Source: Anaerolineaceae bacterium (GTDB lineage: Bacteria; Chloroflexota; Anaerolineae; Anaerolineales; Anaerolineaceae). Taken from it: a stretch of DNA of 64,000 nt. The stretch's first letter is position 1, and each line of letters opens with the position of its first letter. Position numbers and translations under genes: made by a program. Under the pieces are notes generated by a model. That model did not search any database. It was not told the DNA's origin and was given only the letters and a program-made list of their open reading frames with translations. Positions 20,629-29,906 of this stretch are shown here, one piece after another. The stretch is taken from positions 1 through 64,000 of the forward strand of contig PABH01000057.1 in NCBI GenBank assembly GCA_002702705.1, written 5' to 3'.

Positions 20629-21165
20629 ATGATGGATATATCTCAACTAAAACAAACTGCTGATAGTGCTTATCATAAGAAAAACTATTTAAAAGCGGCA
20701 GCATTGTACCAACAAGCTGCCCACCAATACGAACAAGAAAATTTACCAGTTGAAGCGGCTGAAATGAAAAATAACGCCAGCGTTGCTTTTTTACAAGCGA
20801 ACCAACCGAAAAACGCATACGAAATTATTCAGAATACGGATAGTCTTTTTGTTGAACTTGGCTTGCTTGATAAACAAGGGCTTACTTTAGGAAATCAAGC
20901 AGCAGCCTTAGAAGCATTAGGAAAAACAGATGAGGCACTTGAAAAATATATTTCAGCATCTGAAATCCTAAAATCAACTGGTTCAAAAGACAACCGTGCC
21001 TATGTCCTAAAAAGGATATCAGCTATCCAAATTAAAAAGGGGCAGCAGGTGGAAGCGCTTGGTAGTATGGGCGCTGCGTTGGATAATGCGGAAAAATTAT
21101 CCGGACGAGAAAAATTATTAAAAAAACTGACCGATATGGTGTTTAATTTGATTCAGCGCGGGTAA
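20629..21165 (+). CDS. TPR-repeat protein
   Basis: 178 residues, all helical, with about four tetratricopeptide-like repeats: AYHKKNYLKAAALYQQAAHQYE (15-36), AEMKNNASVAFLQANQPKNAYEII, TLGNQAAALEALGKTDEALEKYISASEIL, and a last half repeat. Such scaffolds bind partner proteins. It follows the XRE regulator by 12 bp and may modulate it, as in PlcR/Rgg-like systems where TPRs act with an XRE domain; that link is speculation. The ATG has no strong ribosome site, suggesting coupling to the upstream gene. Confidence 0.78.
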   Translation: MMDISQLKQTADSAYHKKNYLKAAALYQQAAHQYEQENLPVEAAEMKNNASVAFLQANQPKNAYEIIQNTDSLFVELGLLDKQGLTLGNQAAALEALGKTDEALEKYISASEILKSTGSKDNRAYVLKRISAIQIKKGQQVEALGSMGAALDNAEKLSGREKLLKKLTDMVFNLIQRG

Positions 21166-21187
21166 AAACATTTTTCATCAAAATATT

Positions 21188-22036
21188 ATGTCTTCCGATA
21201 TCTCACTTATACCAGCACAACCACAAGATTACGATGACCTATCAATGTTCTTGTCTTTTGAGTATTTTGTTCACCGACACCTTGACTGGCGACCATCTTT
21301 GGATTGGTTGGGAAAACAGCCATTTTGGATAGCGAAGGTAAAAGACGAAATTATAGGTTGTTTTGCTGCTGTACCAGAACCGGAACGATATGCCTGGGTA
21401 CGTCTGTTTGCTTGTAGTGCTTTATACTCACGAACAGCGATGTGGCAAGAATTTTTTCAACGCTGCTTACAACAATTTGGCCAAAAAGTGGAAACTGTTG
21501 GTGCTTTAGGTGTAGAAAATTGGTTTATTAAGCTACTCGATTCGTCTAATTTTACGGTATCACAAAAAATCATTGTCTTGGAATGGAATAAAGGTGAAAT
21601 TGCTCCCATTTCCCTTTCTGATTCTTTTCATCTTAGAAAAATGAAACCATCTGATTTTGAAGGTGTATTTTCCCTCGATCAAAAGTGCTTTTCACCCGCA
21701 TGGCAGTTATCGCTTACTAGTATGGAAAACGCTTTTAAACAAGCAGGTTACGCTACAATCATTGAAACAAATCAACAGATTGTAGGATATCAAATAACAA
21801 CTGAATCATTATCTTCCGCCCATTTGGCGCGCATTGCTGTGGATCCTGATCTCCAAGGCAAAAACCTTGGAAAATCCATTCTGAATGATCTGTTATTGTT
21901 CTACACCCATTCCGGCATTCATCGTTTTACAGTAAATACCCAAAATGATAATTTTAAATCCCAGGCCTTATATCATCAGGCAGGATTTTCTGAAACAAAC
22001 GAAAGTTACCCCGTATACGAATATAAAATTAAATAA
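21188..22036 (+). CDS. GNAT-family acetyltransferase, tandem-domain
   Basis: 282 residues. The C-terminal GNAT domain (about 140-282) is clear: LRKMKPSDFEGVFSLDQKCFSPAW, then ARIAVDPDLQGKNLGKSILNDLL with the acetyl-CoA loop QGKNLG. The N-terminal half (1-135) looks like a degenerate GNAT domain. The end DNFKSQALYHQAGF is the usual final strand. Substrate unknown; RimI-like features could mean protein N-acetylation. Lies 22 bp after the TPR gene. Confidence 0.82.
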   Translation: MSSDISLIPAQPQDYDDLSMFLSFEYFVHRHLDWRPSLDWLGKQPFWIAKVKDEIIGCFAAVPEPERYAWVRLFACSALYSRTAMWQEFFQRCLQQFGQKVETVGALGVENWFIKLLDSSNFTVSQKIIVLEWNKGEIAPISLSDSFHLRKMKPSDFEGVFSLDQKCFSPAWQLSLTSMENAFKQAGYATIIETNQQIVGYQITTESLSSAHLARIAVDPDLQGKNLGKSILNDLLLFYTHSGIHRFTVNTQNDNFKSQALYHQAGFSETNESYPVYEYKIK

Positions 22037-22037
22037 A

Positions 22038-22064
22038 TACAATAACCTTACAAAGTTTATTGTA
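22038..22064 (+). terminator. AT-rich inverted repeat after GNAT gene
   Basis: TACAATAA (22038-22045) pairs with TTATTGTA (22057-22064) just after the GNAT stop. It may be a weak terminator or an mRNA-end hairpin; there is no long T-run. Confidence 0.35.
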
Positions 22065-22114
22065 TAACTCTGTTTTTGAATTTAAAATACATAAAATTCT
22101 TGGAGGTTTATTTT

Positions 22115-22795
22115 ATGGGAAAACGTCAGGAGCTTCGTCAAAAGCGAGAACAAAAAGAACGCCAAAAGAAATTAATAATCTTTGGTGGAATTCTGGTAGT
22201 TGCGATTTTGGTTTCCGCCTTTATCATTATTAATGCGAATAAACCTATTGGTGAAATTAAAGCAGCACCGGAGCGCAGCCACCCCCAAGCCGTTGGATTA
22301 ACAATGGGTGATCCAAATGCACCCGTTACGGTAGAAGAATTCTCAGATTTTCAATGTGTAGCTTGTTATCGCTTTTGGGAAAATTTCGAAGAAGATTTTA
22401 TTCGAGATTATGTTGAAACTGGTTTAGTTTATTTTAAATATTCACCATTTAGTTTTATAGGACCCGAATCATTTCAGGCTGCTGAAGCCGCCTATTGTGC
22501 AAATGATCAAGGAAAATTCTGGGAATATCACGATATGGTGTTTAACAACTGGGATGGGGAAAATGTGGGCAATTTTAGTGATCAACGATTGATTGCTTTT
22601 GCAGAAAACATTGACCTTGATACAGATGCCTTTAAACAATGTTTTAACAGAAACACCTATCAAAGCCAGGTTTTGCAAGATGCTGCATATGGGCAACAAG
22701 TCGGTGTTTCAGGAACACCTTCGTTTTTAGTGAATGACACTCTGGTTTACGCAGATACACTTTTGGAAACAATTGATGGGTACTTAGGGAAATAA
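22115..22795 (+). CDS. Membrane-anchored DsbA-like thioredoxin-fold protein
   Basis: 226 residues from the chosen start. An upstream in-frame ATG at 22076 exists, but GGAGG at 22102-22106 fits the ATG at 22115 at normal spacing. A basic N-terminus and one membrane helix (about 20-39) anchor an extracytoplasmic DsbA/Thioredoxin_4 domain. Active site CVAC (C81 and C84 in this numbering), cis-proline loop GVSGTPSFLVN near the C-terminus. Likely a thiol oxidase or isomerase outside the membrane. Whether the redox partner is VKOR or DsbB is not seen. Confidence 0.92.
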   Translation: MGKRQELRQKREQKERQKKLIIFGGILVVAILVSAFIIINANKPIGEIKAAPERSHPQAVGLTMGDPNAPVTVEEFSDFQCVACYRFWENFEEDFIRDYVETGLVYFKYSPFSFIGPESFQAAEAAYCANDQGKFWEYHDMVFNNWDGENVGNFSDQRLIAFAENIDLDTDAFKQCFNRNTYQSQVLQDAAYGQQVGVSGTPSFLVNDTLVYADTLLETIDGYLGK

Positions 22796-22846
22796 ATATT
22801 TTCCTAACCAAAAATCACAAGTTCAATGGTTCAATTAAGTTGGTAA

Positions 22847-22874
22847 TTTTTTCACAATATATTGTAGAAAAAAA
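22847..22874. terminator. Bidirectional AT-rich hairpin between convergent genes
   Basis: A run of T, then the palindrome ACAATATATTGT (22854-22865), then a run of A. It lies between the convergent DsbA-like and DUF554 genes and could end both transcripts. The stem is AT-only, so strength is uncertain. Confidence 0.45.
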
Positions 22875-22888
22875 CGGCTAATCCATTA

Positions 22889-23602
22889 TTAATAAATTCC
22901 AAAATATTGGAAAAGCCATACCACAAGTGGAATGATCAAAAAGGCCGGTAAAAAGTTCCCAACCCGGATCTTTTTGATTTCCAACAATCCACTGATCGCT
23001 AAGCCCAGCAACATGACCCCACCTACCGCACTGATCTCATTTAATAAAATATCAGTGGTTAAAAATTGCAGTTGATAAGCCAAAAGGGATAAACCACCTT
23101 GATAAACCAAAATCACCAAACTGGAAAACAAAACACCAATCCCCAAGCTGGAAGCAAATGCAATAGATGCAAACCCATCCATGACAGCTTTAATAGTTAA
23201 GACGCTGAAATCTCCGCTTAAGCCATCTTGCAGGGAACCTAATATTGCCATTGGACCAATTGTAAATAACAATGAAGCCGCTAAAAATCCACGAACAAAG
23301 GTGACCGAATCTGATTTGGCATTTGTGTTAAATTTCTTTTCAAACCAAACACCTAAGCCTGCCAAACGATCTTCCAACTGCCACCATTCCCCCAAAAACA
23401 AACCAATTAAAAGAGCTATTAAAACAACCAATGCATTTCCGGTTTGTAAAAATAAACGAATACCGTATGCTACTGTAAATAAACCCAAAGCCATCATCAC
23501 TGAATGACGGAGGCTTTCCGAAAAGCGGTTACCAAGAAAAATACCGATAAATCCGCCGATTAAAATTAAAATAACATTGATGAGAGTTCCAGTGATGTGC
23601 AT
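22889..23602 (-). CDS. DUF554 family membrane protein
   Basis: 237 residues with about seven hydrophobic helices. It fits the DUF554 (YdfK-like) family: start GTLINVILILIGGFIGIFLGNRF, middle FVRGFLAASLLFTIGPMAILGSLQDG, and later SLGIGVLFSSLVILVYQGGLSLLA. The family is thought to be a transporter; the substrate is unknown. ATG one base from the stop of the adenosyltransferase gene, so co-transcribed with it. Confidence 0.9.
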   Translation of the reverse strand: MHITGTLINVILILIGGFIGIFLGNRFSESLRHSVMMALGLFTVAYGIRLFLQTGNALVVLIALLIGLFLGEWWQLEDRLAGLGVWFEKKFNTNAKSDSVTFVRGFLAASLLFTIGPMAILGSLQDGLSGDFSVLTIKAVMDGFASIAFASSLGIGVLFSSLVILVYQGGLSLLAYQLQFLTTDILLNEISAVGGVMLLGLAISGLLEIKKIRVGNFLPAFLIIPLVVWLFQYFGIY

Positions 23603-23603
23603 A

Positions 23604-24149
23604 TTACTTTGCCAGTGTCTGCTGCGTTTTTGAACTTAATTTATTTTCGTAAATTTCCAAAACAAAACATAAGGAAGAAAGGCGATTTAAATATTTTAAT
23701 ACGGCCGTATTTTCAATATCACCTCGAGATAACGATTCGGAAATCCTTCGTTCTGCCCGGCGAACCGTTGTACGTGCCATAGCCATCGCAGCTCCCCCAA
23801 AGGAATCGCCGGGAATGATAAATGCTTTAGGAATATCAATCTGACTACTAAAGTGGTCAATCTTTTCTTCCAGCCACATGATCATTGAATCATCGATAAC
23901 TCTGAACTGTTCCACAGTTTCCTTTGTGGCAGCTACTTCGCCCATTAACTTGTAAATTTGTTTTTGTATTTCTAAAACAACTTGTTTAATATCCGTACTT
24001 GCCGCAGTACTCCGCACCAATCCAAAAACAGCGGATACTTCGTCTAAGGTGCCAAGCGTTTCCATTCTTAAGTCGTGTTTTTCTAATCGACCTTCACCCA
24101 AAAGTCCCGTAGTACCGTCATCACCACGCCGTGTGTAAAAAGATTTCAT
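23604..24149 (-). CDS. PduO-type cob(I)alamin adenosyltransferase
   Basis: 181 residues, usual length. The N-terminal ATP-binding motif YTRRGDDGTTGLLGEGR (5-21) and the helical signature ARTTVRRAERRI (about 126-137) are diagnostic. It transfers the adenosyl group of ATP to cob(I)alamin to make coenzyme B12. It lies 10 bp downstream of an unknown gene and just upstream of DUF554. Implies use of adenosylcobalamin enzymes; none is in the window. Confidence 0.94.
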   Translation of the reverse strand: MKSFYTRRGDDGTTGLLGEGRLEKHDLRMETLGTLDEVSAVFGLVRSTAASTDIKQVVLEIQKQIYKLMGEVAATKETVEQFRVIDDSMIMWLEEKIDHFSSQIDIPKAFIIPGDSFGGAAMAMARTTVRRAERRISESLSRGDIENTAVLKYLNRLSSLCFVLEIYENKLSSKTQQTLAK

Positions 24150-24159
24150 AAAAGTCCTG

Positions 24160-24741
24160 TTATTTTAAACTTCGATAAAGGTACCAATAAATTAAAGAAT
24201 CGAAATGAGGTGCATATTCCTCAGGTCCAACAAAATGGGAAGGTTGTGAGAGGGTGCGAATAAGGTCATCAACTGCTGTTAAATTAGCTTGAAAGTTTTT
24301 TTGTTCATTTATACTTAAGCAAGCCATCATAGAGCCTAATATATATCTTAATTCAATCACCCGTTCAAACATGGCTGGATAAGGTTTTTCAGCTTTTCTC
24401 AGATCGTTTAAATCATTCGTAATCTGGCGTAGACGGACGGGAATTTCTTTTTCGATCTTTTTTTTCCAGTTTACCGGCCAACGTTCAACCAACTGTTGAA
24501 ACAATTCATAATCGGGGTGAATCTCCTTTTGTAAACCGGTATCATGAGCCATAACTACTTTTAAGATATTCATGGCCTGGCATAAACGGCCAGCACTCAA
24601 TCGGGGAATTTCCTCGGGTTGGATGGAAAAGCTGTGATCCAGATGTAAAGGCCAATATATCTCTTCTGAAAAAACAAACACTTCCCAAATCGGTAACGAG
24701 GCTTTAATAATCGCTAACTCCAATTCCCAATTGATTTTCAT
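24160..24741 (-). CDS. Hypothetical protein, helical
   Basis: 193 residues, predicted mostly helical and soluble, rich in W, Y and L. Features: ELELAIIKASLPIWEVFVFSEEIYWPL at the N-terminus and IYWYLYRSLK at the end. It starts inside the stop of the peptide-binding protein (ATGA overlap), so it is translationally coupled to it. Its composition is normal for the neighbourhood. No family recognised. Confidence 0.75.
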   Translation of the reverse strand: MKINWELELAIIKASLPIWEVFVFSEEIYWPLHLDHSFSIQPEEIPRLSAGRLCQAMNILKVVMAHDTGLQKEIHPDYELFQQLVERWPVNWKKKIEKEIPVRLRQITNDLNDLRKAEKPYPAMFERVIELRYILGSMMACLSINEQKNFQANLTAVDDLIRTLSQPSHFVGPEEYAPHFDSLIYWYLYRSLK

Positions 24742-26453
24742 TGGGACACCTCCGTTTCTACGGGAGTTTCATCCTCCGGTTGTGTTGTAGTAGCCGGTCT
24801 TTGCGTTTTTACAAGGTACCACTCTCTGATTGAGCCAAACCGATCACTACTTTCAAACAAAGGCCCAACCCGCACTCCTGCTACTTGTTCCGAAACCGCA
24901 AAGGTATAAACCGGATAGTATAAAGACAGGGCTGGGATTTCTTCTGAAAATACCACCTGGAAATTACGATAAAGAGTAGCTCGTTCAATTAAATCGGTAG
25001 TGGTTCGAGCTTGTTCCAGATAATCACTGGCGACATCACTATCCCACTGAGAGTAATTTTGTCCGCCTGTTGCTTGAACCTGATCCCAAAATGGATATGG
25101 GTCAGGGTCCGGAGTTTGGGACAAATTCAAATCAACCAAAATTGCCTGGAAATTCCGCGCTTCAAGATGATCCGTGATGAGTTCTGCATACGGAACAGCT
25201 CTGATCTCAACCGATGCACCTAATTGTTCCCAATTGGCTTGAATAATTTCAGCCTGCAGGCGGTGTTGTTCAGTATCTGGATATAATAATTCAAATCTTA
25301 AAGCAACCTCATCCTTAGTACGGAGTGTTGTTTCTTCACCACTCAAAACATAACCAGCATCTTTTAATAACTGAACAGCTTTTTCTTGATCGTAGTTAAT
25401 ATCTAATCCTGTATCATAATAAGCCCAAGTACCCGGGAAAATCGGACCATCCGCCAAAATTGCCTGTCCATTTAAAACCTGATTGACAATTTTTTGACGG
25501 TTAATTCCATAATAAAATGCTTTCCGCACATCCACTTCCTGGAAAAATGGTACTTCTTGATCATTCAAATTAAATAGGATTAAACTTAACTGGGGTTCCC
25601 TAGCAGTGTACATTGCCAAACCTGGCTCTACCAAAACCTCATCCAGAATTGAGTCATCCACTTGACTTACTCCCTGAACAGCCTCATCTTTATAAGCCTG
25701 CCAGGCTGCGCTTGGTGTTTCGTAATACCGAAACACGATCTGTTCAATTAAAGCGGGTTCTTGATAATAATCTTCAAAAACTCGCAAAACAACGGACTGG
25801 ATATTTCCCGATTCGGTTACCAGTCCTTCAAATTGGTAAGGACCGCTTCCGATGGGCTGCAGATTTAATTGTGAATCGACCATCTCATCAAAACTCATAT
25901 TGCCAAAAATATGCTCTGGCAAGATGCCAAAAGAAAGATAATCTAAAAATGGTGCAAAAGGTTCTGGCAATAAAAATTGAAGAGAAGTGTCACTTAAATT
26001 TTTTACTTCAATATCTTGCCAAAAAGCTCGAATATCTTCTGGCACAACCCCTTCGCCATCCCGCAGCATACTGATGGTGAAAACAACGTCCGCAGCGGTA
26101 ACCGGTTTTCCATCATGCCAACGAGCATTTTCATGCAATGTAAAATTGTAAATCGTGCCGTCTTTTGTCATTCCCCAAGATTCGGCTAACTGACCTTCAG
26201 GAATGCCACGCTCACCAAAAACTATTAAACGATCAAACAATAACCGGTCAATATCTCGGTCGGCAGGATTATAAAAATCGAGCACAGGATTCAACCGTTG
26301 AAATTTCCCCACCAGGGCTTCAACATATACACCACCTTCTTGAGGTTCAGGTGCTTTCACTTGCTGGGGTTCTGGTTGTTCACTTAACAACAATACTCCT
26401 ACCACAAGTCCGGTAAGAAAGATTATTAACAATTGCCAACGTAAATTTTTCAT
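24738..26453 (-). CDS. ABC transporter substrate-binding protein, family 5 (peptide/nickel type)
   Basis: 571 residues. An N-terminal membrane helix (about 8-24) without a lipobox cysteine acts as anchor or signal. The body matches SBP_bac_5: ESWGMTKDGTIYNFTLHENARWHDGKPVTAADVVFTI (about 88-124) is the family signature, and VDVRKAFYYGINRQKIVNQVLNG the conserved middle. Such proteins bind oligopeptides or other compounds for Opp/Dpp transporters. No permease or ATPase genes adjoin it; instead it sits with a coupled unknown gene. A PETEVSQ-type acidic tail ends it. ATG, no clear ribosome site. Confidence 0.92.
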   Translation of the reverse strand: MKNLRWQLLIIFLTGLVVGVLLLSEQPEPQQVKAPEPQEGGVYVEALVGKFQRLNPVLDFYNPADRDIDRLLFDRLIVFGERGIPEGQLAESWGMTKDGTIYNFTLHENARWHDGKPVTAADVVFTISMLRDGEGVVPEDIRAFWQDIEVKNLSDTSLQFLLPEPFAPFLDYLSFGILPEHIFGNMSFDEMVDSQLNLQPIGSGPYQFEGLVTESGNIQSVVLRVFEDYYQEPALIEQIVFRYYETPSAAWQAYKDEAVQGVSQVDDSILDEVLVEPGLAMYTAREPQLSLILFNLNDQEVPFFQEVDVRKAFYYGINRQKIVNQVLNGQAILADGPIFPGTWAYYDTGLDINYDQEKAVQLLKDAGYVLSGEETTLRTKDEVALRFELLYPDTEQHRLQAEIIQANWEQLGASVEIRAVPYAELITDHLEARNFQAILVDLNLSQTPDPDPYPFWDQVQATGGQNYSQWDSDVASDYLEQARTTTDLIERATLYRNFQVVFSEEIPALSLYYPVYTFAVSEQVAGVRVGPLFESSDRFGSIREWYLVKTQRPATTTQPEDETPVETEVSQ

Positions 26454-26470
26454 AAGTTTATTTTATATGG

Positions 26471-26507
26471 AAAAAGGGCGACCACCTATTTGTAATGGAG
26501 CGCCCTC
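26471..26507 (-). terminator. Terminator after secG
   Basis: On the minus strand GAGGGCG and CGCCC form the base of a hairpin whose inner part CCA/TGG also pairs, and the stem is followed by TTTTT. It separates secG from the peptide-binding gene. Confidence 0.75.
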
Positions 26508-26541
26508 GATGGTTGGATTTTTACAGTTTCTATAAATACAA

Positions 26542-26766
26542 TTAACTTCGAACGATAACAGAAGCAAATGTCAAAATAAAAAACAGAATACTTAATCCAA
26601 TGGTGATATAAAACAATGTTTTTTCAATACCACGGCGGGCTGTAAAAACATTACTACTATCGGCGCCGGTTAATCCGCCCAAACCAACACCCTTGTTCTG
26701 CATAATCACACTCGCAATTAATGCGATCGAAGTTATAATTAAAGCTATGTCTATGTAAGTAGTCAC
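26542..26766 (-). CDS. secG: Protein translocase subunit SecG
   Basis: A small two-helix protein with the SecG signature SVIMQNKGVGLGGLTGADSSNVFTARRGIEKTL between helices (about 5-23 and 48-70). It joins SecY and SecE in the export channel. Start choice: an ATG at 26770-26772 touches GGAGG directly and is too close to be used, while the GTG at 26764-26766, two codons later, is 6 bases from GGAGG. The protein would then be 74 residues, starting MTTYIDIALI. Confidence 0.95.
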   Translation of the reverse strand: MTTYIDIALIITSIALIASVIMQNKGVGLGGLTGADSSNVFTARRGIEKTLFYITIGLSILFFILTFASVIVRS

Positions 26767-26835
26767 GCTCATCCTCCAAATTAAGATTCAGGTCTACTAT
26801 CTTTATAACAGCTACCTGATTTTTAAGCAAACAAA

Positions 26836-26865
26836 ATTATACCTTCCAAAGGCAAGAATCGTCAA
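26836..26865 (-). promoter_or_regulatory. Promoter of secG
   Basis: TTGACG (26865-26860) and TATAAT (26841-26836) on the minus strand with an 18-bp spacer. Transcription would start near 26829, giving a leader of about 60 nt. Confidence 0.65.
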
Positions 26866-26871
26866 CTAACT

Positions 26872-27954
26872 ATGAATGAATTAATCACAAATTTGCATAT
26901 GCACACGCTTTATTCTGATGGAAGTGGTACTCATCAACAGCTTGCGAAAGCAGCGTTAAAACAAAATATCGATGTTTTATTGGTAACAGATCACAATTTG
27001 TTAGTTGAAAATATAAACGGTTACTATAAAAAGGACCGTCATAAACTTTTATTATTAACTGGCGAAGAAATTCACGATAAAAGTAGAATTCCGCCCAAAA
27101 ACCACCTGCTCGTTTTTGGTGCAGAAAAAGAACTGTGTACTTTTGCAGATCATACCCAAAATCTCATAAACCAAGTCAAACGATATAATGGCCTTAGCTT
27201 TTTAGCTCACCCATTTGAAGAAGCTTTACCCCAGGTGCATGAAGATGATATATCTTGGGTGGATTGGGAAGTGACGGGCTTTACCGGTCTGGAATTATGG
27301 AACCATCTCAGTGAATTAAAAACCCGTTCTACCAATTGGTTTTTGTTAATTTTCCATATCTTTTTCCCCTATTTTTTTACAGTGGGTCCTGATTCCCGCA
27401 CAGTGCAAAAATGGGATCAACTCACAATGAACGGTAGAAAAGTGGTTGCCATTGGTGGTTCGGATGCTCATGCCTTAGAGATAAAAAAAACATTTATAAA
27501 AAGAATCGTGTTTCCTTATGCCTATCATTTTTCTGTCATCAATACTCATTTGCTCACGCCCACACCACTAACAGGAGATCTTCTAACCGATAAAAAAATG
27601 GTTTACCAAGCCTTGGCAGATGGGAAAGCTTTTATTGGTAATGATTTGCCTGCTCCAACCAAAGGTTTCCGATTTAATGCACAGGGAACCAACCAAACCG
27701 CCATTATGGGGGAATCCATCGTCCTGCAAAACGGGGTTACATTTCAAATCAATCTACCGGAAAAATGTGAATGTAACCTCATTCATAATGGAAAAATCGT
27801 AAAAACCTGGAATAAACAAAAGATTTGCACATACATAACCAAAGAACCTGGGGTATATCGTGTTGAGGCATACTTAAACTACCTGGGACGTAAAAGAGCC
27901 TGGATATTCAGTAATCCCATTTATGTTTCCCAAACCCATTCAGGAGTACTATGA
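26872..27954 (+). CDS. PHP-domain metal-dependent phosphoesterase
   Basis: 360 residues. The PHP motifs are in order: NLHMHTLYSDG (H9, H11), VLLVTDHN, LLTGEEIH, FLAHPFEE, and IGGSDAHAL. These ligands hold a trinuclear metal site for phosphoester hydrolysis. A hydrophobic stretch FLLIFHIFFPYFFTV (about 161-175) lies inside. The C-terminal part (about 260-355) is a beta-sandwich-like domain, as in CehA/McbA-type PHP proteins. Substrate unknown. Overlaps the next gene by 4 nt (ATGA). Confidence 0.88.
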   Translation: MNELITNLHMHTLYSDGSGTHQQLAKAALKQNIDVLLVTDHNLLVENINGYYKKDRHKLLLLTGEEIHDKSRIPPKNHLLVFGAEKELCTFADHTQNLINQVKRYNGLSFLAHPFEEALPQVHEDDISWVDWEVTGFTGLELWNHLSELKTRSTNWFLLIFHIFFPYFFTVGPDSRTVQKWDQLTMNGRKVVAIGGSDAHALEIKKTFIKRIVFPYAYHFSVINTHLLTPTPLTGDLLTDKKMVYQALADGKAFIGNDLPAPTKGFRFNAQGTNQTAIMGESIVLQNGVTFQINLPEKCECNLIHNGKIVKTWNKQKICTYITKEPGVYRVEAYLNYLGRKRAWIFSNPIYVSQTHSGVL

Positions 27955-28436
27955 TTGTAAATAACGTTACTCGTTTTTTAAATGCCAAAAAAATCTCATT
28001 TGATCAATTTGAATTACCGGAAGAGAAATTAGGTGCACTAAAAACAGCAGAATTCCTGGGTGTAAAACCGGAACAAGTATTTAAAACCATCGTTATAACA
28101 CGATCCGGGAAAGCAAAACCCATTCTTGCTGTTGTTCCGGGAAATCACCAAGCCGATTTAAAATTGATCGCACAAATTTTAAATGAGAAAAAGGTCTTTT
28201 TACCCACGCAAGCCGAAGCTGAAAAACTAACCGGCCTGTTATCCGGTGGAATTTCTCCTTTTGCTTTAATCAACAAAGGGTGGCCTGTTTTACTTGCAGA
28301 AGAAGCCAAACAATATTCAAAAATCCACCTTTCTGGGGGACAACGTGGATTAAACATCCGGCTGGCGGTGGATGATATTATGATGCTTTTAAACGCAAGG
28401 GTTGGGAAAATCAGCACCATTATTGCTGAAAATTAA
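27951..28436 (+). CDS. ybaK: Cys-tRNA(Pro)/Cys-tRNA(Cys) deacylase YbaK
   Basis: 161 residues, usual length. Family pattern: VTRFLNAKKISFDQFELPEE, KTAEFLGVKPEQVFKTIV (conserved lysine for substrate), VVPGNHQADLKLIAQ, and GGISPFALINKGWPVLL. The enzyme clears mischarged Cys-tRNA(Pro) in trans after prolyl-tRNA synthetase errors. Coupled to the PHP gene by a 4-nt overlap. Confidence 0.94.
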   Translation: MIVNNVTRFLNAKKISFDQFELPEEKLGALKTAEFLGVKPEQVFKTIVITRSGKAKPILAVVPGNHQADLKLIAQILNEKKVFLPTQAEAEKLTGLLSGGISPFALINKGWPVLLAEEAKQYSKIHLSGGQRGLNIRLAVDDIMMLLNARVGKISTIIAEN

Positions 28437-28439
28437 AGT

Positions 28440-29891
28440 TCATCCTTTTACCACAACAAGCGGCTTTAATCGTGCTACTTTTTTCGTAATTCCTGCGCCT
28501 ACAACCGCCTCAATTACCTCATCCACATCTTTATAAGCAGCTGGGGCTTCTTCCACCAAACCAGCCAGGGATCCCGCCTGTATTTGAATGCCTTTCTGGC
28601 TTAATTCAGTTCGCAGCTGGCTGCCTGAAAATGTTTTTTTCGCTTTGCTGCGGCTCATTACCCTTCCGGCACCATGGCAGCTAGAACCAAAAGAAACTGC
28701 CATACTGCGTGGAGTGCCCACCATCACCCATGAGGATGTTCCCATACTGCCAGGAATTAAAACCGGTTGTCCGATTTTTGCAAACTCAGATGGAATTCCG
28801 ATTTCATTCGGCCCAAAAGCTCTAGTAGCGCCCTTTCGATGAACACATACTTTTTTAAGTTGACCATCTATCTGGTGTGTTTCAATTTTTCCAATATTAT
28901 GAGCAATATCGTAAACCTGACTTAATTCATACCCTTTCGTTTTTTTCAAAAACACAGATTTAAAGGCTTTTCGCGCGAGATGTGCTAATACCTGGCGGTT
29001 GCAAAACGCAAAATTCGCCGCCGCTCGCATCGCTGCCAAATATTCTTTCCCCTCTGGCGAGTTTATCGGTGCGCACACCAATTCACGATCTTCAAGGTGA
29101 ATTCCATATTTTTTAACCGCACTTTGTAAGGATTGAACCGCATCACTACAAACTTGATGCCCTAAACCTCTCGACCCGCAGTGAATCATTACCACCAATT
29201 TTCCCTGAGATAATCCCATCACTTCAGCTGCATCTTGATCAAAAATTTCATCAACATAATCTACTTCAATAAAATGATTACCGCTTCCTAAAGTACCTAA
29301 CTGGGGCAGTCCACGTTGTTTGGCTCGCTCACTAAGTTTCTTAAAATCAGCCCCTTTAATATTGCCTTCTTCTTCAGTTCGTCTTAAGTCCTGCTGGGTG
29401 GCATAACCTTTCTTTAACGCCCAGTTTGAACCTGTTTCACAAACTTGTTTTAAATCTTCTAAGGATAATTTGATTCCACCAGATACGCCTAAACCAGTTG
29501 GACAATAGTGGTTTAAAGCATATGCCAGGTTTGATAATTCACCAGCTGCCTCTTCCACATCAATACGGGATGCCAATAATCGGACACCGCAATTAATATC
29601 ATACCCAATACCTCCCGGTGAAATAACACCATTGGGATAAGATGTTGCCGCCACACCACCAATCGGAAAACCATATCCCTGATGCATATCAGGCATAACA
29701 GCGACATGACCTTCCACCCCAGGTAAACTCGCTGCATTGATAGCTTGTTGAATGGACTGGTCTACCAAAGCTGCTTCCAAAATTTTTTCAGTTGCAAAAA
29801 TGCGAACAGGAACGGACATCGACGTAGAAAAAGAAACTGGAAGCTCCCATTCAAAATCGCTAATTTTAACAAAATCGATTAAATTGGGCAC
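28440..29891 (-). CDS. rtcB: RNA-splicing ligase RtcB
   Basis: 483 residues, usual length. Metal and guanylylation motifs are present: [15 protein letters not shown] with C101, [27 protein letters not shown], and [12 protein letters not shown] with the histidine that takes GMP. RtcB joins 2',3'-cyclic phosphate or 3'-phosphate ends to 5'-OH ends using GTP and Mn2+, repairing cleaved RNAs such as tRNAs. The archease gene lies 15 bp upstream. The neighbouring Rhs array encodes predicted RNase toxins, so a repair link is possible but unproven. Confidence 0.97.
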   Translation of the reverse strand: MPNLIDFVKISDFEWELPVSFSTSMSVPVRIFATEKILEAALVDQSIQQAINAASLPGVEGHVAVMPDMHQGYGFPIGGVAATSYPNGVISPGGIGYDINCGVRLLASRIDVEEAAGELSNLAYALNHYCPTGLGVSGGIKLSLEDLKQVCETGSNWALKKGYATQQDLRRTEEEGNIKGADFKKLSERAKQRGLPQLGTLGSGNHFIEVDYVDEIFDQDAAEVMGLSQGKLVVMIHCGSRGLGHQVCSDAVQSLQSAVKKYGIHLEDRELVCAPINSPEGKEYLAAMRAAANFAFCNRQVLAHLARKAFKSVFLKKTKGYELSQVYDIAHNIGKIETHQIDGQLKKVCVHRKGATRAFGPNEIGIPSEFAKIGQPVLIPGSMGTSSWVMVGTPRSMAVSFGSSCHGAGRVMSRSKAKKTFSGSQLRTELSQKGIQIQAGSLAGLVEEAPAAYKDVDEVIEAVVGAGITKKVARLKPLVVVKG

Positions 29892-29906
29892 CTAATCCTT
29901 CCTTTC

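Noticed and set aside
22076-22114. Upstream ATG for the DsbA-like gene
   Set aside because: GGAGG at 22102-22106 serves the ATG at 22115; the upstream one has no ribosome site.
23181-23507. 108-codon frame antisense to DUF554
   Set aside because: Shadow of a real gene; composition not protein-like.
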